Assembly: GCA_013331925.1 (NCBI GenBank)
Contig: DUFJ01000028.1
Span: 2,386 to 9,764 of the forward strand
DNA from: Candidatus Iainarchaeum sp.
GTDB lineage: Archaea; Iainarchaeota; Iainarchaeia; Iainarchaeales; UBA10191
Direction of reading: 5' to 3'
DNA length: 7,379 nucleotides
Part shown: positions 1 through 5,634 of the stretch, one piece after another
Numbering within the stretch: the stretch's first letter is position 1
Layout: each line of letters begins with the position of its first letter
Notes under the pieces: generated by a model
What the model was told of the DNA's origin: nothing
The model's database searches: none
The model's input: the letters and a program-made list of their open reading frames with translations, nothing else
Made by a program: the position numbers and the translations under genes

Positions 1-1125
1 GCTCTTCCCTGGCCTTTCAACCTTTAGCTGTGTTCCCACAGCGATAAATCCTTCAAGAAGGTGCATTGCTGCAGGATGCACTGCCTTTGCCATTATTCCT
101 GTGTTTCTTCCTCTGCCATACCTTAGCCTGAAGCCTCCAGGCTTCATGGGATAGGAGAATATCGGCCTTCCTGCTGCAATCCTGTCCAGGTATCTTTTAT
201 CAACGGTCAGGAATGCTTCCTTGTCCCCTGTTTTTTTGATTTCTGTTTGTTGCAGGTCTTCAAGCCATTGCCAGTCCAGGCCAAGCATTTTCGCGTATTG
301 CAGGATTTTTTTCGCTTTGAGCAAAACTCCTTCTGTTATCACTAGCATCGCTCCGCCCCTGATGCGATTGTTTTGAACTCTTGGCAGGTCTCTATAGACT
401 GAAACTTCCCTTTCTTCAGTCGGCTCGCCGTTGATGCAGACCGGGCAGTTTTTTATTATCTGCCTTACCTGCTCCTCGCTGATCTTCACCTGCCTGCTCA
501 CTATCTCTTCCTGGTAGATTTTTGCTTCTTCAGCAAATCTTTCAATCTCATCATTTGTCGGCTTGTAGCGTTCAAGACCTAAGAGCTTTTGCGCGTAATC
601 TCCAAGAATTAGGGGAAACACAGCTGCTGTTCCTCCAGCTGCCCTTATTGGGCCTGCGTAGTAGATGTCCACGAATTCTGAATTGTCAAAGTTTTTTGAA
701 ATTTTTATCTGCGGGACTCCGTCAAGCGGAGCTACAACAACGCCTTCTGTAACAAGCACCAAAGCTGTCCTCATTGCCTGCTCTAAGCGTTTCTGCCTGT
801 CTTCCTGCCTGTACCAGTCGCTTTCCATTATTATTTCTTTGAATAGCTGGAATATTGTTTTTATCCTGTCTTTTTGGTTTTCTTCAAATTCTTTTCTGAA
901 TCTTTCCGCAATTCCTTTAGGCCCTATGATGTTTTCAGTCCTGTCAGCCAGATCCAAAGTAGGCTTTGTTTCAGGAACTGTTGATATGTCAAAGCCTTTT
1001 TCTTTTGCCTTGCTTGCAGCCTCAAACTGTTCCAAGGCTTGCGTGCTTATTCTTGAGAAATAGTCCTGGATGTTTTTTTCAGCATTTACCTTGAGCCTTG
1101 CTTTAGGCTGTGCTGGCGCTGTCAT
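1..1125 (-). CDS. polC: DNA polymerase D large subunit DP2, N-terminal part (3' end outside window)
   Basis: This is the first 375 residues of the catalytic subunit of the archaeal replicative D-family polymerase, which works in a complex with DP1; the frame stays open to the left edge. I read it by translating the minus strand. Family landmarks are AGPIRAAGGTA (residues 157-167), NCPVCINGEPTEE (226-237), RDLPRVQNNRIRGGA (245-259), FRLRYGRGRNTG (332-343) and HPAAM (350-354). Full DP2 proteins are usually well over 1000 residues, so the double-psi beta-barrel catalytic core and the C-terminal PCNA/DP1-binding region lie outside. No intein interrupts the visible part. The ATG at 1125 has no clear Shine-Dalgarno site and lies 80 nt after the DP1 stop. 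A weak AT-rich TTAAA element centred near 1151, 26 nt upstream, would fit a leaderless start, but readthrough from DP1 is equally possible. The gene symbol follows common archaeal usage (polC for DP2); it is unrelated to bacterial polC. Confidence 0.97.
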   Translation of the reverse strand, partial: MTAPAQPKARLKVNAEKNIQDYFSRISTQALEQFEAASKAKEKGFDISTVPETKPTLDLADRTENIIGPKGIAERFRKEFEENQKDRIKTIFQLFKEIIMESDWYRQEDRQKRLEQAMRTALVLVTEGVVVAPLDGVPQIKISKNFDNSEFVDIYYAGPIRAAGGTAAVFPLILGDYAQKLLGLERYKPTNDEIERFAEEAKIYQEEIVSRQVKISEEQVRQIIKNCPVCINGEPTEEREVSVYRDLPRVQNNRIRGGAMLVITEGVLLKAKKILQYAKMLGLDWQWLEDLQQTEIKKTGDKEAFLTVDKRYLDRIAAGRPIFSYPMKPGGFRLRYGRGRNTGIMAKAVHPAAMHLLEGFIAVGTQLKVERPGKS

Positions 1126-1155
1126 TTCTAAAACACTTCTTTTCAGGCTTTAAGG

Positions 1156-1189
1156 CCTTTTCTGATGTTTTTATTCTGTTCAGAAAAGG
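1156..1189. repeat. Perfect 10-bp inverted repeat between the DP1 and DP2 genes
   Basis: CCTTTTCTGA at 1156-1165 and its exact reverse complement TCAGAAAAGG at 1180-1189 flank a 14-nt AT-rich spacer. The element fills much of the 80-nt gap between the DP1 stop and the DP2 start. On the transcribed (minus) strand a run of five T lies before the hairpin (1197-1193), not after it, so this is not a standard intrinsic terminator. The spacer contains an A-rich stretch that could act as a weak TATA-like element. It may be an RNA hairpin controlling DP2 translation, a processing site or a protein-binding site; the sequence does not tell which. Confidence 0.6.
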
Positions 1190-1205
1190 ATTAAAAACAG
1201 CAAGG

Positions 1206-2708
1206 TCATGCTTGGTAGAATAGGTTTTCCGTAATCTTTCCTGTCTGTAGGTCTATTGTTGGGGAAATTCCAGGTGTTGGGACATGGCCTAGCTGGACCT
1301 GGAGTTTTGTAGTGCTTTGCCAGGCTCCGGCGTTAATGCATAAAGTGCCTTTGTAATTGCTGTAGCCGTTGTGGTGCATGTCTCCGGTTATGAAAATGTC
1401 CGGAACCTCCCTAATCAGCAAGTAATCCTTTTTTTCAGGCACTATGGGATACCTCAAGCCGTAAGTCGGCACTAGAGTCCTTCTTTTCAGCATTTCTTCC
1501 ATTGTCTTGTTTGGCTTTTTCATGTCCATTCCAGGCACTGCCTCGTTTATTTGATGCATTGAATTCCCGTGGTAAAGCAAGGTTTTTAATCCTTCAATCT
1601 CCACCATGCTTGGGCTTCCAAGCATGTGAATATTTCCTAAAGAGTGCAGTTCTTTGGCAAACTCTTTCCCTAATGCTGGTTGAGGATCGGCTCTCCTTAC
1701 AGCGTCATGGTTGCCTGGAATTATGAATACCTCAATGCTTTCAGGCACTTGCTTTATGAATTCTGCAAAAAGCTCGTACTGCTGGTTTATGTCTTTTATC
1801 GCCAACTCTTCAATCTGTTCCGGATATACGCCAATTCCATCACACAAGTCTCCAGTTATAGTCAAGTATTTTATTCTTGAAACTTTTTCCGCTTCCTTTC
1901 CGTTCCCATAGCTTCCGGAAAGCCAGGAGATGAATTTTGAGAACTCTTTTTCCAGGAACATCTTGCTTCCTACGTGAGTGTCTGAGACGCATGCAATGTT
2001 CAGCTGTTCTTTAATGGGTTTGAAATTCCTTGCAGGAATGTCAGGCCATATCACTTCCTTTATTATCACCAGCTCGCTGTTAGAGCTTTTCACTGCCTTG
2101 AACCCTAAAACTTCGTCCTGCATTATCCCGCTTGCTTTCTCAAAAAGCTTAACATCATCCTTCAGCACTAGTGCCGGGAGCTCGTTCTCCATGTCTTCAA
2201 GCACAAAAAGCAAATGCCCGTTCTTTGACTTTCTCTTGTCTCTAACCATTGCTATGAATTCTATCTCTCTTTTCGCGCTTCTTTCAATCCTGCTTAAGGG
2301 CTTTGGCTCAAAGCCCTGCCTTTTTTTCAGCATCGGCTCTAGGAAAGAAAACTTGTCCCTGAAGTATGCGAGAAAGTCTTCAATCTTTCCCTCGCTGTAG
2401 CTTTTTCCTGTAATGTCAGACTCTTCCATAATCCTGTAGTTTGCCTTGTACTCGTCTCGGAAAAAGCGCTTTTTTCCTTTCTCTACGAAAACGCTTGGCA
2501 TCAAAGTAGTTGAGACTTTGGTGTCTTTCCTTACTATAAGCTGGCTTATCCTTTCCTCGGTTATTACAGCGTCTGAAGGATTTTCGCTCAAGGCTTCGTC
2601 AATCAGTTCTGTAAAGTTTTCCCTGCCCTCTAATAGTTCAATGGCTTTCTTGTCTATCAATGTGTTCTTTTGGAGAGCGTAATCCAAAACTTGCCTTGCA
2701 CCTTGCAT
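1206..2708 (-). CDS. polB: DNA polymerase D small subunit DP1 (3'-5' proofreading exonuclease)
   Basis: DP1 partners DP2 and carries the Mre11-like proofreading nuclease of PolD. The 500-residue product has a helical N-terminal region (about 1-60), an OB-fold region (about 146-222) and a calcineurin-like phosphoesterase domain (about 236-470). Phosphoesterase motifs are SDTH (D243, H245), GDLCDG (D287), GNHD (N333, H334), YHG (H380) and GDMH (442-445). Other DP1 hallmarks are MLKRRTLVPTYG (406-417), PEKKD (424-428) and a C-terminal INAGAWQSTT (458-467). The fifth motif reads GDMH where the phosphoesterase family normally has GHxH, so one usual metal-ligand His is Asp here. Start choice: ATG at 2708 lies 5 nt after the UPF0147 stop. 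An in-frame GTG at 2717 overlaps that stop as GTGA and has AAAGGA 9 nt upstream, so a 503-residue form is a real alternative. A TTG at 2762 would overlap the upstream gene by 49 nt and is less likely. The symbol follows archaeal usage for DP1. Confidence 0.97.
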   Translation of the reverse strand: MQGARQVLDYALQKNTLIDKKAIELLEGRENFTELIDEALSENPSDAVITEERISQLIVRKDTKVSTTLMPSVFVEKGKKRFFRDEYKANYRIMEESDITGKSYSEGKIEDFLAYFRDKFSFLEPMLKKRQGFEPKPLSRIERSAKREIEFIAMVRDKRKSKNGHLLFVLEDMENELPALVLKDDVKLFEKASGIMQDEVLGFKAVKSSNSELVIIKEVIWPDIPARNFKPIKEQLNIACVSDTHVGSKMFLEKEFSKFISWLSGSYGNGKEAEKVSRIKYLTITGDLCDGIGVYPEQIEELAIKDINQQYELFAEFIKQVPESIEVFIIPGNHDAVRRADPQPALGKEFAKELHSLGNIHMLGSPSMVEIEGLKTLLYHGNSMHQINEAVPGMDMKKPNKTMEEMLKRRTLVPTYGLRYPIVPEKKDYLLIREVPDIFITGDMHHNGYSNYKGTLCINAGAWQSTTKLQVQLGHVPTPGISPTIDLQTGKITENLFYQA

Positions 2709-2713
2709 TTTTT

Positions 2714-2998
2714 TCACTTCAGCTTTTCCTTTAGGGCCTCTAGCTCTGAGATAATGCCCCAAATTTCAGTCCTTGTGTGGGATGGCATGTTAATGTCGTT
2801 GCTGATGTCATCAAGCCTGTATATCGCTGTAGTTATTGAAACCCCTTTTTCCTCGCTGCTTTCGATCTTCCCCCTTGCCTCGTCAACAGCTGCTCTAATG
2901 TTCCTAGGTACTGAATTGTCAGCTATGACCGAATCCATCAACTCCACCACTGCCTTTATGTCTTCCGTAATGTCTTTTGTTTCAGCCTTTGCGCTCAT
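2714..2998 (-). CDS. UPF0147 family protein (conserved archaeal, function unknown)
   Basis: This 94-residue, all-helical, acidic protein belongs to the small archaeal UPF0147 family, recognised from NSVPRNIRAAVDEARGKI (residues 28-45), an AIYRLDDISNDINMPSHTR stretch (58-76) and the closing IWGIISELEALK (79-90). The family has no established biochemical role. There is no signal peptide or membrane segment. The ATG at 2998 is well supported by a GAGGTG ribosome-binding site 5 nt upstream, the clearest such site on the minus strand. The gene starts 75 nt after the NOG1-like gene ends and its stop abuts or overlaps the DP1 start, so it is probably co-transcribed, and perhaps translationally coupled, with DP1. 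An AATAAAA element near 3043 could serve as a weak promoter of its own. Confidence 0.93.
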   Translation of the reverse strand: MSAKAETKDITEDIKAVVELMDSVIADNSVPRNIRAAVDEARGKIESSEEKGVSITTAIYRLDDISNDINMPSHTRTEIWGIISELEALKEKLK

Positions 2999-3003
2999 TC
3001 TCC

Positions 3004-3009
3004 CACCTC
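3004..3009 (-). promoter_or_regulatory. Shine-Dalgarno site of the UPF0147 gene
   Basis: GAGGTG on the minus strand, complementary to the 3' end of archaeal 16S rRNA (core CCTCC/CACCTC), sits 5 nt before the ATG at 2998. It fixes that start and contrasts with the neighbouring NOG1, DP1 and DP2 genes, which lack a good site. Confidence 0.8.
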
Positions 3010-3073
3010 TTTTTTTTGCTTCCAGAATTAGGCAAAACCTTTTATTGCTTAAGAGTTTTTTGCAGGAAATGTT

Positions 3074-4096
3074 TTAAACAGCTATTCTTTTTTTCAAATT
3101 CTCCATTGCCTCTTTCCCCAATTCCTGCCTTAGGCTGCTTTTAATTCCGTTCCCTTCCTCAAAAGCCTTGATGCCTTTCTCCCTTGCTTTTTCAAGCATT
3201 CTTTCCTTCAGCTCGTTGTTTGGGGAATCGCACTTGTTCAAAATCATGAAGAACTTTTTTCCCTCAAACTCTTTAAGCAGTTTTTCCAGAAGGCTTCCAT
3301 TGTCTTCCGCATCGTACGCTGCATTTTTTGAAACATCAGCAATAAACAGGACAAGGCTTGCCGCATGCCTTAGTGCTGAGGCTGCTTTTTTTTCCGCGGG
3401 ATTTCTCTCTTCAGGCAGCCTGTCAAGCAGGCCTGGAGTGTCCAAAACCTGCACCTTGCAGAATTCCTCCTCAAAAAACCCCTGCTTTATTGTCTTTGTG
3501 GTAAACGCGTAATGCGCTATCAATGGCTCGGAGCCTGTCAAGCGCTTGAGCATTGTAGTCTTTCCTGCATTTGGAAACCCTGCAAGCACTCCTGTAAAGC
3601 ATTCCTCGCTGATTTTCGGAAACTGCCTCATCGTCCTTTCTCCTGCTTTCAAGACCTCGATTGAGGGCTGCAGCTTTCTCACTATGCTCGCAGCCCTTCC
3701 GATGAATTTTTTCCTCTCAAGGCTTACCAGCTGCCATTTTTGCATTCTCTCCACTGAATGCAGTTTTTTCAAATGTTCATACTTTATTTTTTTTATCAAG
3801 CGCTCGCTCTCTGAAAGGTGAGCGAGGGCTTTTTTCAAAGCTGCCAGGTCAAGGCTTGATTCCGCAAGCTCTTTTATGAAAGGGTTTAGCCTTGAAAAGT
3901 CAGGGAATTCCTTCACTGCCTGGTGCAATCTTTCAATCAGGAAGTCAGCGCTTTCCCTGAGCATTGAGTCTTCCTCAACCCTTACCTGCCTGAACTTGTC
4001 AAATCCAGCGCCTGCCTTTGCCTGCAGTGACTTTTTCTTGGCGCTTCTTAATGCAATATCCAGCAGTTGCTGGCTGCCTGAAAAATTAAGGCTCAT
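3074..4096 (-). CDS. NOG1-like GTPase, ribosome large-subunit assembly factor
   Basis: This 340-residue protein is a TRAFAC GTPase of the Obg/NOG1 family; eukaryotic NOG1 acts in 60S subunit maturation, and a similar role is inferred for archaeal members. An N-terminal helical region (about 1-165, rich in Lys, Glu and Leu) matches the NOG1 N-terminal bundle. The G domain follows: G1 GFPNAGKTT (173-181), G2 within YAFTTK (196-201), G3 DTPG (219-222) directly followed by LLDRLPEERN (223-232), which resembles the NOG1 signature DRPxxERN, and G4 NKCD (287-290). No confident G5 is visible. Length is normal for archaeal NOG1, which lacks the long eukaryotic C-terminal tail. The P-loop reads NAGKTT where NOG1 and Obg proteins usually have NVGKSS. 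The ATG at 4096 has no Shine-Dalgarno site, but a TATA-like box is centred about 27 nt upstream, fitting a leaderless mRNA. It heads a likely unit with UPF0147 and the PolD genes. Confidence 0.92.
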   Translation of the reverse strand: MSLNFSGSQQLLDIALRSAKKKSLQAKAGAGFDKFRQVRVEEDSMLRESADFLIERLHQAVKEFPDFSRLNPFIKELAESSLDLAALKKALAHLSESERLIKKIKYEHLKKLHSVERMQKWQLVSLERKKFIGRAASIVRKLQPSIEVLKAGERTMRQFPKISEECFTGVLAGFPNAGKTTMLKRLTGSEPLIAHYAFTTKTIKQGFFEEEFCKVQVLDTPGLLDRLPEERNPAEKKAASALRHAASLVLFIADVSKNAAYDAEDNGSLLEKLLKEFEGKKFFMILNKCDSPNNELKERMLEKAREKGIKAFEEGNGIKSSLRQELGKEAMENLKKRIAV

Positions 4097-4118
4097 TACT
4101 TGATTTTGTGGAATAGTG

Positions 4119-4126
4119 AATAAAAA
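4119..4126 (-). promoter_or_regulatory. TATA-like box for a leaderless NOG1 transcript
   Basis: TTTTTATT on the minus strand lies in the 37-nt gap before the NOG1-like gene and is centred about 26-27 nt before its ATG, the normal archaeal TATA-to-start-site distance. With no Shine-Dalgarno site present, this suggests transcription starts at or next to the ATG. The call rests on spacing and AT-richness only. Confidence 0.45.
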
Positions 4127-4133
4127 TCCAGCC

Positions 4134-4349
4134 TTAACTTGCCTTGTGCTTTCTCTTGCCTTTTTTCCTGGCGCTTGCTTTTTTCCCGTGGCCTAGGACG
4201 TAGAGTTGGTGAAGTTGGTGAGTTTCAAGCTCTTTGAGCTTTGGGGAGATGCGCTTCATCCTGTCCTCAATAGGCCTCATCGGATTCTGCATTAAATACT
4301 TTGTCATCAGCACAAGCTGCCTTAGGTAGCGCTTTCCGTCATCCTTCAA
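4134..4349 (-). CDS. Small very basic protein of unknown function (form beginning at the first standard start codon)
   Basis: I do not recognise this protein. From the TTG at 4349 it has 71 residues and is soluble and strongly basic. It has a helical, Lys/Arg-rich middle (TKYLMQNPMRPIEDRMKRI, residues 16-34) and a Lys/Arg/Ser tail (GKKASARKKGKRKHKAS, 55-71) of the kind common in RNA- or ribosome-binding proteins; that role is inference. There is no zinc motif, signal peptide or membrane segment. The TTG is not supported by a ribosome-binding site, and the same frame continues open and protein-like for another 45 codons upstream, so the true protein is probably about 116 residues (see the 4350-4484 entry). 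Its stop lies 37 nt before the NOG1-like ATG on the same strand, so the two may be co-transcribed in part, although NOG1 seems to have its own TATA box. Confidence 0.55.
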   Translation of the reverse strand: MKDDGKRYLRQLVLMTKYLMQNPMRPIEDRMKRISPKLKELETHQLHQLYVLGHGKKASARKKGKRKHKAS

Positions 4350-4484
4350 GTGCTTTGTTTTTTCCTTCCTTAAGATTTTCGAGGTCCTTTTAATTGAGTC
4401 CGCAAAGATTTTTGCAGCGTGCCTTGTGTCAAAATCACGGCTGTCCAGGCCTTCATGGATTAGTGCAAAAATTTCTTCCTTTAT
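4350..4484 (-). other. Probable N-terminal extension of the small basic gene, beginning at an ATA codon
   Basis: The frame of the small basic gene stays open up to a TAA at 4499-4497. The extension reads KEEIFALIHEGLDSRDF and continues through DTRHAAKIFADSIKRTSKIL, which looks like an ordinary amphipathic helical protein and not random translation. There is no in-frame ATG, GTG or TTG in it. The codon at 4484-4482 is ATA, one base away from ATG, and lies 26 nt from the centre of a good TATA-like element (4506-4516), exactly where a leaderless transcript would start. Either ATA is used as a start, or an ATG was lost by mutation or sequencing error, or initiation is at TTG 4349. Confidence 0.5.
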
Positions 4485-4505
4485 TTTCCCGCCTTCTTAT
4501 TTGAG

Positions 4506-4516
4506 TATATTTTTAA
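4506..4516. promoter_or_regulatory. Shared AT-rich TATA element between the small basic gene and secF
   Basis: TATATTTTTAA on the plus strand (TTAAAAATATA on the minus strand) lies in the divergent gap. On the minus strand it is preceded by a purine-rich GAAAACC that could act as a BRE, and its centre is about 26 nt from the ATA at 4484. On the plus strand a start site about 26 nt downstream would fall near 4537, giving secF a leader of about 15 nt. Use in both directions is inferred from the near-symmetrical AT-rich sequence; a second AT-rich patch at 4529-4537 could serve secF instead. Confidence 0.45.
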
Positions 4517-4551
4517 TGGTTTTCTTTGTTTATTAATGTAATTGTCCTTTT

Positions 4552-5634
4552 TTGGGGGCTTTTTTTCTGTCCAAATTTTATTCAGGGAACTACAAGCGCT
4601 ATCTGGTTCTTCCGATAGCGTTATTCTTTGTTTTTGCAGCCTTGGCGTTCATATCCCCAGGCATCACCAAAGGCGTTGACCTGCTTGGGGGAAGCCTGCT
4701 CATTATTGACGCTCCAAAGCCGATTGCAGAAAAGGATGTGTCGGATTTTCTCAACAAGGAATTTGACTTGACAGACCTTTCTGTAAGCAGCATCAGCTCT
4801 CCGTTAGGCAACAAGATTAGGATACAGTTTGTGCAAAGCTCGAGTCTTGCTCTTTTAAAGCAGGACTTGGACGCTGCCTCTGACTTTTTGAAAACAAACC
4901 CTGCAGAGTCCAAAAAGCATTCTTTGGCTGTTTTGGAAAAAACAAAGGCTTTTGTTTCAGAAAGCTTTTCAGAAAGCGATGATGCCGAAAGGCTTTACTC
5001 TCTAGCTTTTGACTCCTACCTAAAGGCAAGGCAGGCTTTTGGGGAGAGCATAAAGCAAAAGCTCATTGAGCGCTTTGAGCTTGGGGAGGATGTTGCATTA
5101 CAGTCTGAAGACATAAATCCAGTGCTTGGAGAGCTTTTCTGGCAGGGTGCCTTGTGGATTGGGATTTTAGGCATAGTGTTTATTTTGATTGTTATTTTCA
5201 TTTTTTTCCGCGAGCTAATTCCAAGCCTTGCGATAGTAGCGGCTGCATTGCTTGATGCCTTGGCTGCTCTTGCTGCAATGGCTGTGTTTCACATTCCCTT
5301 AAGCCTTGCCACTATTCCAACAATTTTATTGCTTATTGGTTACAGCATTGACACTGATATTTTGCTCACCACTAGGGTTTTGAAAAGAAGGGACAGCACT
5401 CCTTCAGACAGGGCATGGGAGTCATTAATTACTGGAATGACAATGACCACAACAGCGATTGTCGCCTTGGTTGTAATGCTAGTCCTTTCCTACTTTACAC
5501 AGTTGGACGTAATGTTCACGATTGCCTTCATCCTGGTCTTTGGATTGCTTGCTGACATTATTGCAACCTGGCTAATGAACGCTCCGATGATTTTATGGTA
5601 TGCTGAAAAAAAGCATAAAGGTGTCCAGCAATGA
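4552..5634 (+). CDS. secF: Protein-export membrane protein SecF
   Basis: SecF forms a membrane complex with SecD that assists SecYEG-dependent export on the outer side of the membrane. The 360-residue product has TM1 at about 17-35, a large extracytoplasmic domain (36-195) and five further TM segments (about 197-219, 223-246, 250-272, 294-315, 318-346). Family motifs are GVDLLGGSLL (41-50) after TM1, IGYSIDTDILLTTRVLKRR (262-280) in and after TM4, and the TM5 stretch ITGMTMTTTAIVALV (293-307). Typical archaeal SecF is nearer 280-300 residues; the excess lies in the outer domain, where residues about 102-178 form a charged, helix-like insertion. The only usable start is TTG at 4552, directly after a TAA-bounded stretch with no Shine-Dalgarno site; it places the first TM segment normally. 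The stop overlaps secD by 4 nt. The secF-then-secD order is, as I recall, the common archaeal order and the reverse of the bacterial one. Confidence 0.96.
   Translation: MGAFFLSKFYSGNYKRYLVLPIALFFVFAALAFISPGITKGVDLLGGSLLIIDAPKPIAEKDVSDFLNKEFDLTDLSVSSISSPLGNKIRIQFVQSSSLALLKQDLDAASDFLKTNPAESKKHSLAVLEKTKAFVSESFSESDDAERLYSLAFDSYLKARQAFGESIKQKLIERFELGEDVALQSEDINPVLGELFWQGALWIGILGIVFILIVIFIFFRELIPSLAIVAAALLDALAALAAMAVFHIPLSLATIPTILLLIGYSIDTDILLTTRVLKRRDSTPSDRAWESLITGMTMTTTAIVALVVMLVLSYFTQLDVMFTIAFILVFGLLADIIATWLMNAPMILWYAEKKHKGVQQ
5618..5623 (+). promoter_or_regulatory. Shine-Dalgarno site of secD inside the end of secF
   Basis: AAGGTG lies within the last codons of secF, 7 nt before the secD ATG at 5631, and supports that start. 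Together with the ATGA stop-start overlap it implies translational coupling, which would help make SecF and SecD in matched amounts. Confidence 0.7.

Noticed and set aside
792..811. Direct repeat CTGCCTGT in DP2
   Set aside because: It falls inside coding sequence for a RQEDRQ-type peptide and reflects repeated Arg-Gln codons.
522..1063. Plus-strand open frames opposite the DP2 gene
   Set aside because: They are antisense to a clearly recognised DP2 coding sequence and have low-complexity, Ser/Leu-rich translations with no family resemblance.
1978..2400. Plus-strand 140-codon open frame opposite DP1
   Set aside because: Ser/Phe/Leu-rich shadow of the DP1 gene; its apparent hydrophobic character comes from the reverse complement of Lys/Glu-rich codons.
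3032..3063. Inverted repeat GCAAAA / TTTTGC in the NOG1-UPF0147 gap
   Set aside because: Only 6 bp, A/T-rich, with a 20-nt spacer; expected by chance.
2670..3077. Plus-strand 135-codon open frame over the UPF0147 gene
   Set aside because: Antisense to a well-supported UPF0147 gene with a ribosome-binding site; no recognisable domain.
4347..4492. RNase P protein component 4 (Rpp21-like) as identity of the small basic gene
   Set aside because: Size, basic character and helical start are similar, but the zinc-binding cysteines that define that family are absent.
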